64,000 bases of DNA from Geminicoccaceae bacterium (GCA_025999455.1 AP024683.1:1867501-1931500); one strand, 5' to 3'; counted from the stretch's first letter, positions 1-8,969 are shown. The notes: a model not told the origin generated them from the letters alone. Program-made: numbers and translations.

Positions 1-1373
1 GTGACGGCAAGATCTTCCTGCACCAGGCCGACACGACGCTCGTGGCGCTCGACGCCAAGACCGGTAAGGTCCTCTGGCAGAGCAAGAACGGCGACCCGTC
101 CAAGGGTGAGACCGGCACCTCGGCGCCGGTCGTCTACAAGGACAAGGTCTATGTCGGCATCTCGGGTGGCGAGTTCGGCGTCCGCTGCCACCTGACCGCT
201 TACGACGTCAAGACCGGCAAGCTGGTCTGGCGTGGCTACTCGATGGGGCCGGACAACGAGATCCTCGTCGATCCGGAGAAGACCACCGAGCTCGGCAAGC
301 CGGTCGGCAAGGATTCGAGCCTCAAGACCTGGCAGGGCGATCAGTGGAAGATCGGCGGCGGGTGCACCTGGGGCTGGATCTCGGTCGATCCCGAGCTCAA
401 CCTGATCTATTACGGCTCGGGTAACCCCGGCACCTGGAACCCGGTCCAGCGGCCCGGCGACAACAAGTGGTCGATGACCATCTGGGCTCGTGACGCCGAC
501 ACCGGCATGGCCAAGTGGGTCTACCAGATGACCCCCCACGACGAGTGGGACTACGACGGCGTCAACGAGATGGTGCTGTTCGACGCCGAGTGGCAGGGCA
601 AGCCGCGCAAGCTGCTCTTCCACCACGACCGTAACGGCCTGAGCTACACGCTCGACCGGGTGACCGGTGAGCTGTTGCGGGCCGACAAGGCCTTCCCCTG
701 GGTCAACTGGGTGAAGGAGATCAAGGACGGTCGGCCGGTCGTCGATCCGCGGTACTCGACCCATCACAACGGCGAGGACGTCAACACCAAGGGCATCTGC
801 CCGGCGGCGCTGGGGACCAAGGACCAGCAGCCGATGGCCTACAGCCCGAAGACCGGGCTCATGTACATCCCGTACAACACGGTGTGCATGGACTACGAGC
901 CGTTCCGGGTGACCTACACGGCCGGTCAGCCCTATGTCGGCGCGACCTTGTCGATGTACCCGGCGCCTGGCGGCGACACGCTCGGTGCGATCGGCGCCTG
1001 GGATCCGATCAAGGGCGAGCACAAGTGGCTCAACATCGAGCCCTTCTCGGTCTGGTCGGGCGTCCTCGCCACGGCCGGTGACATCGTCGCCTACGGCACG
1101 CTCGAGGGCTGGTTCAAGGTCCTCGACAAGGACACCGGGCGCGAGCTGTACCGCTTCAAGACGCCGTCGGGCATCATCGGCAACGTGATGACCTATCTCC
1201 ACGGCGGCAAGCAGTACATGGCGGTCTACTCGGGCATCGGCGGCTGGGCCGGCATCGGTCTCGCCGCGGGTCTGACCGAGGACACGGCCGGCCTCGGCGC
1301 GGTCGGTGCCTACAAGGCGCTCGCCAACTACACCCAGCTCGGCGGTCAGCTCACGGTCTTCACGCTGAACTGA
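1..1373 (+). CDS. xoxF: XoxF-type lanthanide-dependent methanol dehydrogenase (5' truncated by window edge)
   Basis: Periplasmic PQQ quinoprotein that oxidises methanol (or other primary alcohols) and passes electrons to cytochrome XoxG. Only the C-terminal ~456 residues are present; the frame is open from base 3. The metal/PQQ residues known for the family are visible: Glu in SGGEFG, Asn in GSGNPGTW, and the WDYDG motif, in which the catalytic Asp (codon 549-551) is followed two residues later by a second Asp (codon 555-557). That second Asp separates lanthanide XoxF from calcium MxaF, which has Ala there. The PQQ-site Arg in HHDRNG and the KGICPAALG and NTVCMDYEP segments also fit XoxF. A Cys sits in [10 protein letters not shown] where I recall Gly in other XoxF. 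A terminator follows at once. Family call is near certain; the substrate is inferred. Confidence 0.96.
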   Translation, partial: DGKIFLHQADTTLVALDAKTGKVLWQSKNGDPSKGETGTSAPVVYKDKVYVGISGGEFGVRCHLTAYDVKTGKLVWRGYSMGPDNEILVDPEKTTELGKPVGKDSSLKTWQGDQWKIGGGCTWGWISVDPELNLIYYGSGNPGTWNPVQRPGDNKWSMTIWARDADTGMAKWVYQMTPHDEWDYDGVNEMVLFDAEWQGKPRKLLFHHDRNGLSYTLDRVTGELLRADKAFPWVNWVKEIKDGRPVVDPRYSTHHNGEDVNTKGICPAALGTKDQQPMAYSPKTGLMYIPYNTVCMDYEPFRVTYTAGQPYVGATLSMYPAPGGDTLGAIGAWDPIKGEHKWLNIEPFSVWSGVLATAGDIVAYGTLEGWFKVLDKDTGRELYRFKTPSGIIGNVMTYLHGGKQYMAVYSGIGGWAGIGLAAGLTEDTAGLGAVGAYKALANYTQLGGQLTVFTLN

Positions 1374-1395
1374 TCCCGCGCGATCCCTCTCGCGA

Positions 1396-1430
1396 GACCC
1401 GGCGTCGGCCCGACGCCGGGTCTTTTCTTT
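1396..1430 (+). terminator. Rho-independent terminator after xoxF
   Basis: An 11-bp GC-rich stem (arms 1396-1406 and 1412-1422) closes over a five-base loop and is followed by a T-rich run at 1421-1430. It starts 22 bases after the xoxF stop, so xoxF probably ends its transcript here. Confidence 0.85.
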
Positions 1431-1455
1431 CGGCTCGTCGGAGAGGACCCGCCCG

Positions 1456-1950
1456 ATGTCCCGACTTCTCGCCGCCCTTCTCGTCCTCGCTGCGACCGTG
1501 TTCCGGCCGGCGCCGGCCGCGGAACCCGTCCGCCTCGTGCTGTTCCCGCTCGAGTTCGTGACCACGAGCCTGGAGCCGGTGCGCGAGGACGAACGCGCCC
1601 GCCTCGCCCTGGCCGAGGCCGAATTGCGTCGGCGGCTCGAAGCCAAGGGCTACGTCCTGGTCGATCCCGCACCGGTCGCCGCCCGGGCGGCAGCCTACGC
1701 GTCCTTGCGCGAGTGCAACGGCTGCGAGCTCGAGCTCGCCCGCGCCCTCGGCGCCGAGCAGGCGGCCCTCGCCTGGGTCGGCAAGACGAGCAACCTCATC
1801 CTCGACCTGACGCTCCGGATCGGCGAGGTCGAAACCGGCAAGCTCGTGCGCGCGGGCTCGGTCGCGATCCGCGGCAACACCGACGAGAGCTGGCTCCGCG
1901 GGGTGCGTTACCTGGTCGAGAACGTGGTCTTCGCCGAGCGGCGTTCCTGA
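1456..1950 (+). CDS. DUF3280/DUF2380-like secreted protein beside xoxF
   Basis: 164 residues. An N-terminal signal peptide (about residues 1-22, ending APAAE) is followed by a compact domain with a NGCELE segment, a long helix rich in Glu/Arg/Leu, and a beta-rich C-terminus. It resembles the DUF3280/DUF2380 proteins that recur in quinoprotein dehydrogenase clusters; no biochemical role is known to me. GGAGAGGA seven bases before the ATG supports the start. It lies just past the xoxF terminator, so it needs read-through or its own promoter. The two Cys (CNGC) could be redox or metal residues, which is inference only. Confidence 0.8.
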   Translation: MSRLLAALLVLAATVFRPAPAAEPVRLVLFPLEFVTTSLEPVREDERARLALAEAELRRRLEAKGYVLVDPAPVAARAAAYASLRECNGCELELARALGAEQAALAWVGKTSNLILDLTLRIGEVETGKLVRAGSVAIRGNTDESWLRGVRYLVENVVFAERRS

Positions 1951-1957
1951 GCGGCCT

Positions 1958-2746
1958 TCAGCCGCGGAACGCGCGGTCGAGATGACGGGCCCGATCGAGG
2001 CCCAGGGGCGAGCCGCGCAACCCCACGAGAACGGCACCGGCCAGATCGGCGCCGGCGAAATCCGCGCCCTCGACCGAGGCGCCGCGCAGATCGGCACCGC
2101 CCAAGAGCGCGCCCGTGAGGTTCGCGCCGTCGAGCCGTGCCTCCCGGAGCTTGGCGTGTTCGAGATCGGCGCGGCCGAGATCGGCGCGCGACAGATCGGC
2201 CCGCTCGAGCAGCGCACCGCGCCACGAGGCGCGGATCAGGCCCATGCTCTGATTGCGCATGTCGGCACCGGCACGGACCGCGACGAGCTTCGCCTCGACG
2301 AGCGAGGCACCGTCGAGATTGGCGACGAGCCGGGCGCGGGACAGATCGGCACGGTCGAGCCGGGCGCGGCCGAGCTGGGCTTGGAAGAGGTCGGCCTCGG
2401 CGAGCTCGGCGCCGCTGAAGTCCGCACCGATCGCCCAAGCGAGCGCGAGGTTCGCGCGCGTGAGGCGGGTGCCGACGAGACGCGCCCCGTTGAGCCGTGC
2501 CCAGCGCAGATCGGCACCGGCGAGGTCGAGACCGGAAAGGTCGAGGCGGTTGAGGCTCTTGTCGGCGAGGTCGAGCGGCCCGGCACCGGCTTGCGCGATC
2601 ATCCGCTCGATCGCCGCCCGGTCGAGCTCGGCGTCGACCATGCGCGGCGAGCCGAGATCGACCTTGTCCATCATGCCCTGGCCCTTCGCCGCTCGCAGGG
2701 AGGGGGCCAACAGCCCGAGGAAGGCCAGGAACGCGCGACGGTGCAC
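1958..2746 (-). CDS. Secreted pentapeptide-repeat protein
   Basis: About 262 residues. A short N-terminal hydrophobic leader (HRRAFLAFLGLLAPS) is followed from about residue 50 to the end by tandem A(D/N)LXX pentapeptides, which fold as a right-handed quadrilateral beta-helix. No enzyme motif is visible, and partner binding or scaffolding is the usual inference. The chosen start is the GTG at 2746, three bases downstream of the xoxJ stop, because it puts the hydrophobic leader at the N-terminus; an upstream ATG at 2782 inside xoxJ is possible. It is the last gene of the minus-strand xoxG-xoxJ transcript and converges on the xoxF/DUF3280 pair. Confidence 0.85.
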   Translation of the reverse strand: MHRRAFLAFLGLLAPSLRAAKGQGMMDKVDLGSPRMVDAELDRAAIERMIAQAGAGPLDLADKSLNRLDLSGLDLAGADLRWARLNGARLVGTRLTRANLALAWAIGADFSGAELAEADLFQAQLGRARLDRADLSRARLVANLDGASLVEAKLVAVRAGADMRNQSMGLIRASWRGALLERADLSRADLGRADLEHAKLREARLDGANLTGALLGGADLRGASVEGADFAGADLAGAVLVGLRGSPLGLDRARHLDRAFRG

Positions 2747-2748
2747 GG

Positions 2749-3648
2749 TCAGCCGCCGCGGGCGGCGGCCTGCTGCAGCCAAGGCGGCGGATTGACGAGC
2801 CGGCCGCGATTGTCGAGCAGCGGCACCCCGTACTCGGCCAGGATCCGGTCGATGTCCTTCTGCTTCTCACGGATCAAGCGGTTGAGCGTGTCGAGCCACT
2901 CGGTCTCGCCGTAGCGGATGCCGAAGGAGATCCGGTAATCCATGGGCGTGGCCACACCCGGGTCGCTGCGCAGTGGGACCCATTCGAGCGGCACGGGGCT
3001 CCGCTTCGCCCAATAAGCGGCGATCGGGCCCCAAAGCAGCGCCATGTCGATCCGCCCGGCCGCCAGATCCTCGACCGCTTGCCGCGCCGGATGCTCGACT
3101 CGCGTGTCGACGATCAAGCTGTAGCTCTGGACGTTGGGCATGAGCCCGCGGCGCTCGAGCAGCACGGAGGGTGGCGTGTTCGCCACCACACCGATCCGGG
3201 CGGTCGCGACCATCGGCGAATCGAGGCTGTCGAAGGTGCCCCGGTCGGCCGCGCGGTAGAGGAGGACGTAGGTCGAGCGGTAATAGAAGCGGGTGTTCTG
3301 GACGAGCTCGTGCGCCGAGGTCACCGCCATGATCACGTCGCACAGCTGGGCGCCCAAGGTGTTGCGCACGAAGCCCAGGGTCTGCGGGTGCCAAGCGTAG
3401 GTGACCGGCAGACCGAGGGCGGCCGCGAACAGTTCGGCGATCTTGTTCTCGAAGCCTTCGCCCTTTTCGTTCGAGAAGGGCAGATTGTCCGGATCGGCGC
3501 AGACCCGGAACGCCGTTTGCGACCGCAGCTCACCTTTGCTCGGATCGGCCGCCCGGACCGCGGCCGGCACGATCGCGAGGAGGGCGAGCAGCGCCGCCCC
3601 GAGGATCGTCGCCGGGCGCGGTCCGACCCGCGGCTTCACGACGGGCAC
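2749..3648 (-). CDS. xoxJ: XoxJ/MxaJ-like periplasmic binding protein of quinoprotein dehydrogenase
   Basis: 299 residues with a signal peptide (about 1-34, ending AVRAAD) and a family-3-type solute-binding fold. The RVCADPDNLPFS opening, the ENKIAEL helix and the LLWGPIAAYWAKR hinge region are typical of the quinoprotein-associated binding proteins (MxaJ/XoxJ). These are thought to help activate or assemble the dehydrogenase rather than feed a transporter, and no ABC permease is adjacent. The GTG start overlaps the 3' end of xoxG by 13 bases, indicating co-translation. Assignment to the J protein is strong from sequence plus context; its exact mechanism is unsettled in the literature. Confidence 0.93.
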   Translation of the reverse strand: MPVVKPRVGPRPATILGAALLALLAIVPAAVRAADPSKGELRSQTAFRVCADPDNLPFSNEKGEGFENKIAELFAAALGLPVTYAWHPQTLGFVRNTLGAQLCDVIMAVTSAHELVQNTRFYYRSTYVLLYRAADRGTFDSLDSPMVATARIGVVANTPPSVLLERRGLMPNVQSYSLIVDTRVEHPARQAVEDLAAGRIDMALLWGPIAAYWAKRSPVPLEWVPLRSDPGVATPMDYRISFGIRYGETEWLDTLNRLIREKQKDIDRILAEYGVPLLDNRGRLVNPPPWLQQAAARGG

Positions 3649-4085
3649 CGCTCCGGCCTGCCGCGCCCGAGCTTGCCGTCCGAGCGGGCCTTCAGATACG
3701 AATAGATGTCCTCGAGATAGTTCATGACGTCGGCGACCTCGTAGAAGGCCGGCATGACACTTTCCTTGCCCGCCGAGAGGTTCTGCCGGCCGCCGGCGAC
3801 GACCTGGGAGAAATCGTCACGCTTCATGACCTTGAGCGATTCGACGAGGTTCGGGGCGTAGGAGCTGCCGAGGCCGTCGGGGCCGTGACAGACGTGGCAA
3901 TAGGCGTGGTAGCGCCGATAGCCGTTGTAGGTCCCCCGATCGACGACGTTCTGCCCGCAGATCGTGTACGGGCGTTCGTAGGCCTCGTCGGCAGCCTGAT
4001 CGGCACGCACCGCCGTGCCCGTCGACGAAATCAGGAACGCTCCCGCTGCGAGAACGACGAGGCGGAAGCCGCCCGCACGACGCAT
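3636..4085 (-). CDS. xoxG: XoxG-like cytochrome c, electron acceptor of XoxF
   Basis: 149 residues, one signal peptide (about 1-28) and one class-I haem site: CHVCH at about residues 63-67, with a plausible axial Met in SVMPAFYE. A YNGYRRYHAYC lead-in before the haem motif is typical of the XoxG group. It carries electrons from XoxF to the respiratory chain in the periplasm. Two ATGs are in tandem (4088 and 4085); GGGAGGT lies two bases from the first and five from the second, so 4085 is preferred. A promoter candidate is at 4152-4179. It is followed by xoxJ in an overlapping arrangement. Confidence 0.93.
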   Translation of the reverse strand: MRRAGGFRLVVLAAGAFLISSTGTAVRADQAADEAYERPYTICGQNVVDRGTYNGYRRYHAYCHVCHGPDGLGSSYAPNLVESLKVMKRDDFSQVVAGGRQNLSAGKESVMPAFYEVADVMNYLEDIYSYLKARSDGKLGRGRPERCPS

Positions 4086-4151
4086 CATCGACCTCCCTGA
4101 GGTGGTTCCCTGCGGCCCGGCGGCGCGTTCCGCCCACGCGAGCCGGGCGGG

Positions 4152-4179
4152 AGTATAGGCGGGAAGCGGCGTTCGCCAA
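4152..4179 (-). promoter_or_regulatory. Candidate sigma-70 promoter for xoxG-xoxJ-pentapeptide
   Basis: On the minus strand, TTGGCG (4179-4174) and TATACT (4157-4152) are separated by 16 bases. Transcription would start near 4145, giving a leader of about 60 bases to xoxG. TATACT is one of the best -10 matches in a region that otherwise has almost no AT-rich sequence. Confidence 0.5.
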
Positions 4180-4203
4180 GCCCCGGCGGGCGTGCGGCGC
4201 GGT

Positions 4204-4548
4204 TCAGAAGCACTCGAGGTCGGCCTCGAGCTGGGCGCGGCGGAGCTTGTCGACCATCTCCTGCGCCCAGGGCGAGGACCGGAACATCGTGATCTGGTCG
4301 CGGCCGGTGGTCTCGCGGCGCATGCGCAAGACCGTCTCGGCTTTGACATAGTCCTCGTAAGGGAGGCGGGCCGCCAGCCGGTCGATCGAGCAGGAGCAGC
4401 GCTGGAGCGCCTCGGGCGTGTTGCCCTTGGCGGCCATGCAGCCCAGCACGTAATCGGCGAGGGCTTCGGTCGGGTAGTCGGCCGGGGCGGCCAGGGCCGA
4501 GACGGCGAGGCCGCTCGAAAGCGCCAAGGAGAGCACGAAGGTTCGCAT
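4204..4548 (-). CDS. Small secreted Cys-containing protein of the xox cluster
   Basis: 114 residues. It has a signal peptide (about 1-21, AVSALAAP) and a mature domain of about 93 residues. Four Cys are visible: GCMA, the RCSCS pair, and one two residues from the C-terminus. No haem CxxCH and no catalytic motif is present. I do not recognise a named family, although small Cys proteins of this type do sit beside PQQ-dehydrogenase genes. The Cys spacing suggests disulfides in the periplasm (inference). It lies between the two-gene unit 4598-5883 and xoxG on the same strand, separated from xoxG by a stretch containing a promoter candidate. Confidence 0.75.
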   Translation of the reverse strand: MRTFVLSLALSSGLAVSALAAPADYPTEALADYVLGCMAAKGNTPEALQRCSCSIDRLAARLPYEDYVKAETVLRMRRETTGRDQITMFRSSPWAQEMVDKLRRAQLEADLECF

Positions 4549-4597
4549 GGCACGGGTTCCGCTTCAGCCGACGGCGCGGTCGAGCGCCTATCGGCGC

Positions 4598-5260
4598 TCA
4601 ATCCACGGCGTCGAGGGTCAAGCTCTCTTCGAGATAGGTGACGCCGGCCGTGTCCGGGAGGCGCAGCCGCACCCGCCAGAGGCCGCCGGGCAGCTCGGGC
4701 GAGACGGTGAACTCGTATTCCTTGTCGCGGAACTGCGGGAAGCGCTCGATCGAGGGGTCGGCGAGGAAAGGCCGCAGCCGGACCGTCCGCGCCGCGACGG
4801 TCCGCCCCTGCCAGCTCACCGTCGTCGTTTCGACCTCGACGGGCTGGTTGAAGGCGCGCCGGATCTGCTGTTGGAAATAGCCCGGCGCACCGCCCGTGAG
4901 GTTGGCCATCGTCACCGTGTCGCGCTGCAGGAAGGCCAAGAGCAGCGGGTTCTGGTCGACCGTCGGGATCGGGCCGGTCCGCCGGCGATTGCTCCCCTCG
5001 AACATGTCGAGCCAGGCGAGCTTGCGGCCGTCGGGGAAGACCTCGCGGATCTCGAGACGGGCGCCGCTCGTGTAGGGCCGGTCCATGGCCTTGCCGCTCA
5101 TCTCGTAGCGGTAGCGCAGGACCGTCACCCGATCGACCGCGGCGAGGAAGCCCGGCGCGAACACCACCTCCTGCACGCTCGCCTTCTCGGCGTGCGCCGA
5201 CCCGCCGGCGAGGAGCAGCCCCGCGAGCAGGGCGATCGCGAAGCCCTTGCCGTGGCTCAT
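4598..5260 (-). CDS. Secreted protein of unknown function, coupled to upstream gene
   Basis: 220 residues with a clear signal peptide (about 1-24, LLLAGGSAHAE). The mature part is beta-rich with alternating charged and hydrophobic residues (for example VTVLRYRYEMSGK and GLWRVRLRLPDTAG), resembling a lipocalin- or LolA-like periplasmic barrel, but I recognise no family. It overlaps the preceding gene by ATGA (5257-5260), so the two are very probably translated together and may interact. Co-orientation with xoxG/xoxJ suggests a role linked to methanol oxidation or metal handling, which is inference from position only. Confidence 0.78.
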   Translation of the reverse strand: MSHGKGFAIALLAGLLLAGGSAHAEKASVQEVVFAPGFLAAVDRVTVLRYRYEMSGKAMDRPYTSGARLEIREVFPDGRKLAWLDMFEGSNRRRTGPIPTVDQNPLLLAFLQRDTVTMANLTGGAPGYFQQQIRRAFNQPVEVETTTVSWQGRTVAARTVRLRPFLADPSIERFPQFRDKEYEFTVSPELPGGLWRVRLRLPDTAGVTYLEESLTLDAVD

Positions 5261-5883
5261 CCGGCCGAACCTCCGGGCAGCGCCGCCTCGATCCGTTTGA
5301 CGAGGGCGAAGAGCCGCTTCTCGATCGTGTCGGGCTGCGCGCAGACGAGGCTCACCGTCGAGCGGCGATCCTGGAAGATCTTGAGGTCCCATTGCAGGGT
5401 CTCCTCGAGCGCGGCGGCTTCCGCCTGGCCGTCGGCCGAGGCGCGCAGGGCGCGGATCCGGTCGTTGCGCTCGCGGATCGCCTGGGCGAGCTGCTTCTGG
5501 CTGCGGCCGAGCTTGTAGATCCCGGCGATCACCTTCTTGCGCTCGGCATCGAGCGTCTCGTGCAGGGCCGCCACCAGAAGCGGCAGCCGGCGGGCTCGCT
5601 CCGCGGCCGGGACCGAGGCGATGAAGCCGTCGAGCTCGGCGAGCGCCTCGTCGAGCGGCCGGGCGGTCGAGGCGAGCCGCGGCACGAGCGGCGCGATCGC
5701 CGGATCGGCGGCCCAGTGCCCACCGACCTTCGCCGGGTCCGGTCCGTTCCAGACGTGGGCGAGGACGAGGTCGGGATTGTAGAGCTGGGTGCAGGGCCAG
5801 TCCGGATCGCCCTTGGCCGGCTGGGCCAGCGCCGGCTGCACGAGCGCGCCGAGCACGAGCGTCGTCGCCACCACCCACCGCAT
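5257..5883 (-). CDS. Secreted protein of unknown function at head of the xox minus-strand cluster
   Basis: 208 residues. A signal peptide (about 1-20, VQPALAQP) precedes a mature domain starting DPDWPCTQLY, then a largely helical region (about 75-200) rich in Arg/Glu/Leu with QKQLAQAIRERNDRIR, probably a coiled coil. Two Cys remain, in WPCTQ and LVCAQ. GAAGGA upstream of the ATG supports the start. It is the first gene of the minus-strand run and is joined to the next by an ATGA overlap. I do not recognise the family; helical periplasmic accessory protein is the most I can say. Confidence 0.75.
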   Translation of the reverse strand: MRWVVATTLVLGALVQPALAQPAKGDPDWPCTQLYNPDLVLAHVWNGPDPAKVGGHWAADPAIAPLVPRLASTARPLDEALAELDGFIASVPAAERARRLPLLVAALHETLDAERKKVIAGIYKLGRSQKQLAQAIRERNDRIRALRASADGQAEAAALEETLQWDLKIFQDRRSTVSLVCAQPDTIEKRLFALVKRIEAALPGGSAG

Positions 5884-5966
5884 CTCGGATTCCTTCCCCC
5901 GTGACCGGTCCGGATCGCGTACTTAGGTCGCACGCGGCGCGAGCGCAACGCCGCGTCCCGGGAGGG

Positions 5967-6791
5967 TCAGCCCGTGAGCACGCGGTGCTCGGCGACCGGC
6001 AGGTCGCGGCGCACCTTGGCGAGCCGCGCGAGGTCGATCCGCGCGGTCGCGAAGCCCGGCCCGTCGCTCGCCCGCGCCACGACGTGCCCCCAGGGATCGA
6101 CGATCATCGAATGGCCGTAGCACCAACGCTCCTCGTGCCCCGCCGGGTGCGGACCCCATTGCGCGGCGGCCGCCACCCAGCACTGGGTCTCGATGGCACG
6201 GGCGCGCAAGAGCACCTCCCAATGGTCCTTGCCGGTCTGCAGCGTGAAGGCGGCCGGCACCGGCAGGAGCTGCGCCCCGAGCGCCACGAGGGCCCGGTAG
6301 AGCTCGCCGAAGCGCAGATCGTAGCAGATCGAACAGCCGACCCGGACCCCTTCGGCCGCGTAGGTCACGACCTCGCGGCCGCGGCCGAAGGTGGCCGATT
6401 CGCGGTACTCGCGGCCGTCCGGGGCGGTGATGTCGAAGAGGTGGATCTTGCGGTAGCGGGCGAGCTCGCGCCCCTCGCGGTCGAACGCCACGGTCGTGTT
6501 GTAGAGCATCTCGCCGGCCGGGTCGCGCTCGAGCAGGCTGCCGCCGTGGAGGACGATCCGGTGGCCGCGGGCGAGGTCGCGCAACAAGCGCCACGCCTCG
6601 CCCTCCTCGCCGAGCGGCTCGGCTGCGGCACGCTTGGCCGCGGCATCGCCGCCCAGGAGCGGCCAGACTTCGGGCAGCACGACGAAGTCGGGGCGGTCCT
6701 CGCGCACCGCGGCCCGCACGAGCTCTTCGGCGGCGGTCATGTTGGCGGCCTTGTCGTCGCGCGAGTTCATCTGGATCACGCTCACCCGCAT
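5967..6791 (-). CDS. Nit1-type carbon-nitrogen hydrolase (omega-amidase / deaminated glutathione amidase-like)
   Basis: 274 residues of the nitrilase superfamily. The Glu-Lys-Cys triad is visible: E41 in VVLPEVWP, K115 in [10 protein letters not shown] and C156 in [14 protein letters not shown]. The YRKIHLFD and ICYDLRF blocks are those of the Nit1/NitL branch, which removes deaminated glutathione or hydrolyses omega-amides. It should be cytoplasmic. The ATG at 6791 is chosen over one ten codons upstream because GGAGG lies six bases before it and the protein then starts at the conserved RVSVIQMNS strand. It is divergent from aspS. The precise amide substrate cannot be fixed from sequence. Confidence 0.9.
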   Translation of the reverse strand: MRVSVIQMNSRDDKAANMTAAEELVRAAVREDRPDFVVLPEVWPLLGGDAAAKRAAAEPLGEEGEAWRLLRDLARGHRIVLHGGSLLERDPAGEMLYNTTVAFDREGRELARYRKIHLFDITAPDGREYRESATFGRGREVVTYAAEGVRVGCSICYDLRFGELYRALVALGAQLLPVPAAFTLQTGKDHWEVLLRARAIETQCWVAAAAQWGPHPAGHEERWCYGHSMIVDPWGHVVARASDGPGFATARIDLARLAKVRRDLPVAEHRVLTG

Positions 6792-6842
6792 CGCCGCCTC
6801 CGCTTCCTCCGACGCCCGCATCCTACCGCGCCCGCGCTCGCC

Positions 6843-6870
6843 TTGACAGCGGGCCGGCGAGGGTGACCTT
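6843..6870 (+). promoter_or_regulatory. Candidate promoter for aspS
   Basis: A perfect TTGACA (6843-6848) is followed after 16 bases by GACCTT (6865-6870), a weak -10. The position, about 40 bases before the aspS start in the aspS/amidohydrolase divergent gap, fits. Strong -35 with weak -10 is common in GC-rich alphaproteobacteria. Confidence 0.45.
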
Positions 6871-6913
6871 CTCCGCCCGCCCCGTCCCGGGGTGTTCCGC
6901 GCCGAGGCCAGCC

Positions 6914-8746
6914 ATGCACCGTTACCGTACCCATCGCTGCGGCGAGCCGCGCCCCGAGCACGTCGGTGCGATCTTGCGCCTGGCCGGCTGGATCCACCGC
7001 AAACGCGACCATGGCGGGCTCCTGTTCCTCGACCTCCGCGACCACACCGGGATCTGCCAGATCGTCGTCCACCCGGATCGGCCGTTCTTCGCCGAGGCGG
7101 AGAGGCTGCGGCTCGAGAGCGTGGTCTCGATCACCGGACGGCTCGTCGCCCGCACGCCCGAAACCGTGAACCCGAACCTGGCGACGGGTGAGGTCGAGCT
7201 CGTGGCCGACGCCTTGGAGCTCCTCGCCGCGGCCGAGCCTCTGCCGCTGCAGGTCAACACCGATCGCGAGCAGCCCGAAGAGACCCGCTTGCGCTACCGG
7301 TTCCTCGACCTGCGCCGCGAGGTCATGCAGAAGAACATCCGGCTGCGCTCGGCGGTGATCCGCACGATCCGCGAGCTCATGCACGCCCAGGGCTTCACCG
7401 AATTCCAGACCCCGATCTTGACCGCCTCGAGCCCCGAGGGGGCGCGCGACTTCCTGGTTCCCTCGCGGCTGCATCCGGGCAAGTTCTACGCTTTGCCGCA
7501 GGCGCCGCAGCAATACAAGCAGCTCTACATGATCAGCGGCTTCGACCGCTATTTCCAGATCGCGCCTTGCTTCCGCGACGAGGACGCGCGCGCCGACCGC
7601 AGCCCCGGCGAGTTCTACCAGCTCGACGTCGAGATGGCGTTCGTGACGCAAGAGGACGTCTTCGCGGCGATCGAGCCCGTGATGTTCGGCGTGTTCGACC
7701 GCCACAAGGGCGAGGGGTGGACGGTGAGCCCGCCGCCCTTCCCGCGCTTCACCTACGCCGAGGCGATGCTGCGCTTCGGCACCGACAAGCCGGACCTGCG
7801 CAACCCGATCGAGATCGTCGACGTCACCGAGGTCTTCCGCGGCTCGGACTTCAAGGTCTTCGCGGGCGCGATCGAGAAGGGGGCGGTGGTCCGGGCGGTG
7901 CCGGCGCCACGGGCGGTCGGTCGGCCGCGCAGCTTCTTCGACGGCATGGTCGCCTTCGCCCAGGGGCTGGGTGCGCCGGGTCTCGGCTGGATCGCCCTCG
8001 AAGAAGGCCAGCCGAGGGGGCCGCTCGCCAAGTTCCTGGGGCCCGACCGGCTCGCGCGGCTGCGCGAGACGGCCGGCCTCGCCACGGGCGACGCGGTCTT
8101 TTTCGTCTGCGACGTGCCGCGTGTCGCGGCCAAGCTCGCCGGCGCGGTCCGGATCGAGCTCGGCAAGCAGCTCGATCTTCTCGAGAAGCGGACCTACCGG
8201 TTCTGCTGGATCGTCGACTTCCCGATGTACGAATGGGACGAAGAGGAGAAGAAGATCACCTTCTCCCACAACCCTTTCTCGATGCCGCAGGGCGGGCTCG
8301 AAGCGCTCGAGACCAAGGACCCGCTCGAGATCCTGGCCTACCAATACGACATCGTCTGCAACGGGGTGGAGTTGAGCTCGGGGGCGATCCGCAACCACCG
8401 TCCCGACATCATGGAAAAGGCCTTCGCGATCGCCGGCTACGGCCGCGAGGTGCTGGAGAGCCGGTTCGGCGGGATGCTCCGGGCCTTGCGCTACGGCGCC
8501 CCGCCGCACGGCGGCATCGCGCCCGGAATCGACCGGATCGTCATGCTCCTGGCGGATACGCCGAACCTGCGCGAGGTCACGGCCTTCCCGCTCTCGCAGC
8601 GGGCCGAGGAGCTCTTGCTGGGTGCCCCCTCACCGGTGAGCCCGAAGCAGCTCCAGGAGCTGCACATCCTCCTCGACCACGTGGCGCGCGCGCATCTCGA
8701 AGAGGAGGCGGCCCGCCGCGAGCGACGCGAGAAGGCCGAAGGCTGA
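6914..8746 (+). CDS. aspS: Aspartyl-tRNA synthetase, bacterial type
   Basis: 610 residues, full length for bacterial AspRS. The N-terminal OB-fold opens [10 protein letters not shown]. The class II motifs follow: [10 protein letters not shown] (motif 2 region) and [10 protein letters not shown] (motif 3), with the bacterial GAD insertion between. In the anticodon-binding loop, RDHGG carries His33, the residue linked in bacterial AspRS to relaxed discrimination; enzymes with Leu there are discriminating. So this one probably also charges tRNA-Asn for GatCAB amidation (inference). The ATG at 6914 is chosen because the protein then starts exactly at the conserved N-terminus; an in-frame start 17 codons upstream would add a Pro-rich tail. 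Confidence 0.97.
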   Translation: MHRYRTHRCGEPRPEHVGAILRLAGWIHRKRDHGGLLFLDLRDHTGICQIVVHPDRPFFAEAERLRLESVVSITGRLVARTPETVNPNLATGEVELVADALELLAAAEPLPLQVNTDREQPEETRLRYRFLDLRREVMQKNIRLRSAVIRTIRELMHAQGFTEFQTPILTASSPEGARDFLVPSRLHPGKFYALPQAPQQYKQLYMISGFDRYFQIAPCFRDEDARADRSPGEFYQLDVEMAFVTQEDVFAAIEPVMFGVFDRHKGEGWTVSPPPFPRFTYAEAMLRFGTDKPDLRNPIEIVDVTEVFRGSDFKVFAGAIEKGAVVRAVPAPRAVGRPRSFFDGMVAFAQGLGAPGLGWIALEEGQPRGPLAKFLGPDRLARLRETAGLATGDAVFFVCDVPRVAAKLAGAVRIELGKQLDLLEKRTYRFCWIVDFPMYEWDEEEKKITFSHNPFSMPQGGLEALETKDPLEILAYQYDIVCNGVELSSGAIRNHRPDIMEKAFAIAGYGREVLESRFGGMLRALRYGAPPHGGIAPGIDRIVMLLADTPNLREVTAFPLSQRAEELLLGAPSPVSPKQLQELHILLDHVARAHLEEEAARRERREKAEG

Positions 8747-8767
8747 ACGGGACGCCCCCGAGCCGAG

Positions 8768-8789
8768 GGACCCGGCCTCCGGCCGGTCC
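8768..8789 (+). terminator. Hairpin between convergent aspS and entericidin-like gene
   Basis: A palindromic GGAC-(C)-CGGCC / GGCCG-GTCC hairpin with a three-base loop lies between the two stops. There is no T-run, so it is only a possible terminator. Confidence 0.3.
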
Positions 8790-8798
8790 GACCAGCGG

Positions 8799-8969
8799 TC
8801 AGTTCTTGACCTTCTCGCCGGCCCTCTCGATCGCCCGACCGGTCTTCTCGAGGTTCTCGCCGGTATCCTTCTTCAAGCCCCGCCAGGTGTCGCCGCAGCC
8901 GGCGAGCAGCACGGGCAGGACGAGGGCGAGACCCAGGATCGCGCGGCGCAGCCGAACGGCATGCGGCAT
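8799..8969 (-). CDS. Entericidin-like small lipoprotein
   Basis: 56 residues. The lipobox LLAGC (lipidated Cys near residue 24) follows a signal peptide, and the mature part DTWRGLKKDTGENLEKTG is an amphipathic helix typical of the entericidin A/B family of tiny outer-membrane lipoproteins. GAGG six bases upstream of the ATG at 8969 selects this start over longer in-frame forms that lack a signal peptide. Entericidins are linked to stress-related membrane effects in enterobacteria; a role here is not shown. It is convergent with aspS and has no obvious operon partner. Confidence 0.85.
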   Translation of the reverse strand: MPHAVRLRRAILGLALVLPVLLAGCGDTWRGLKKDTGENLEKTGRAIERAGEKVKN

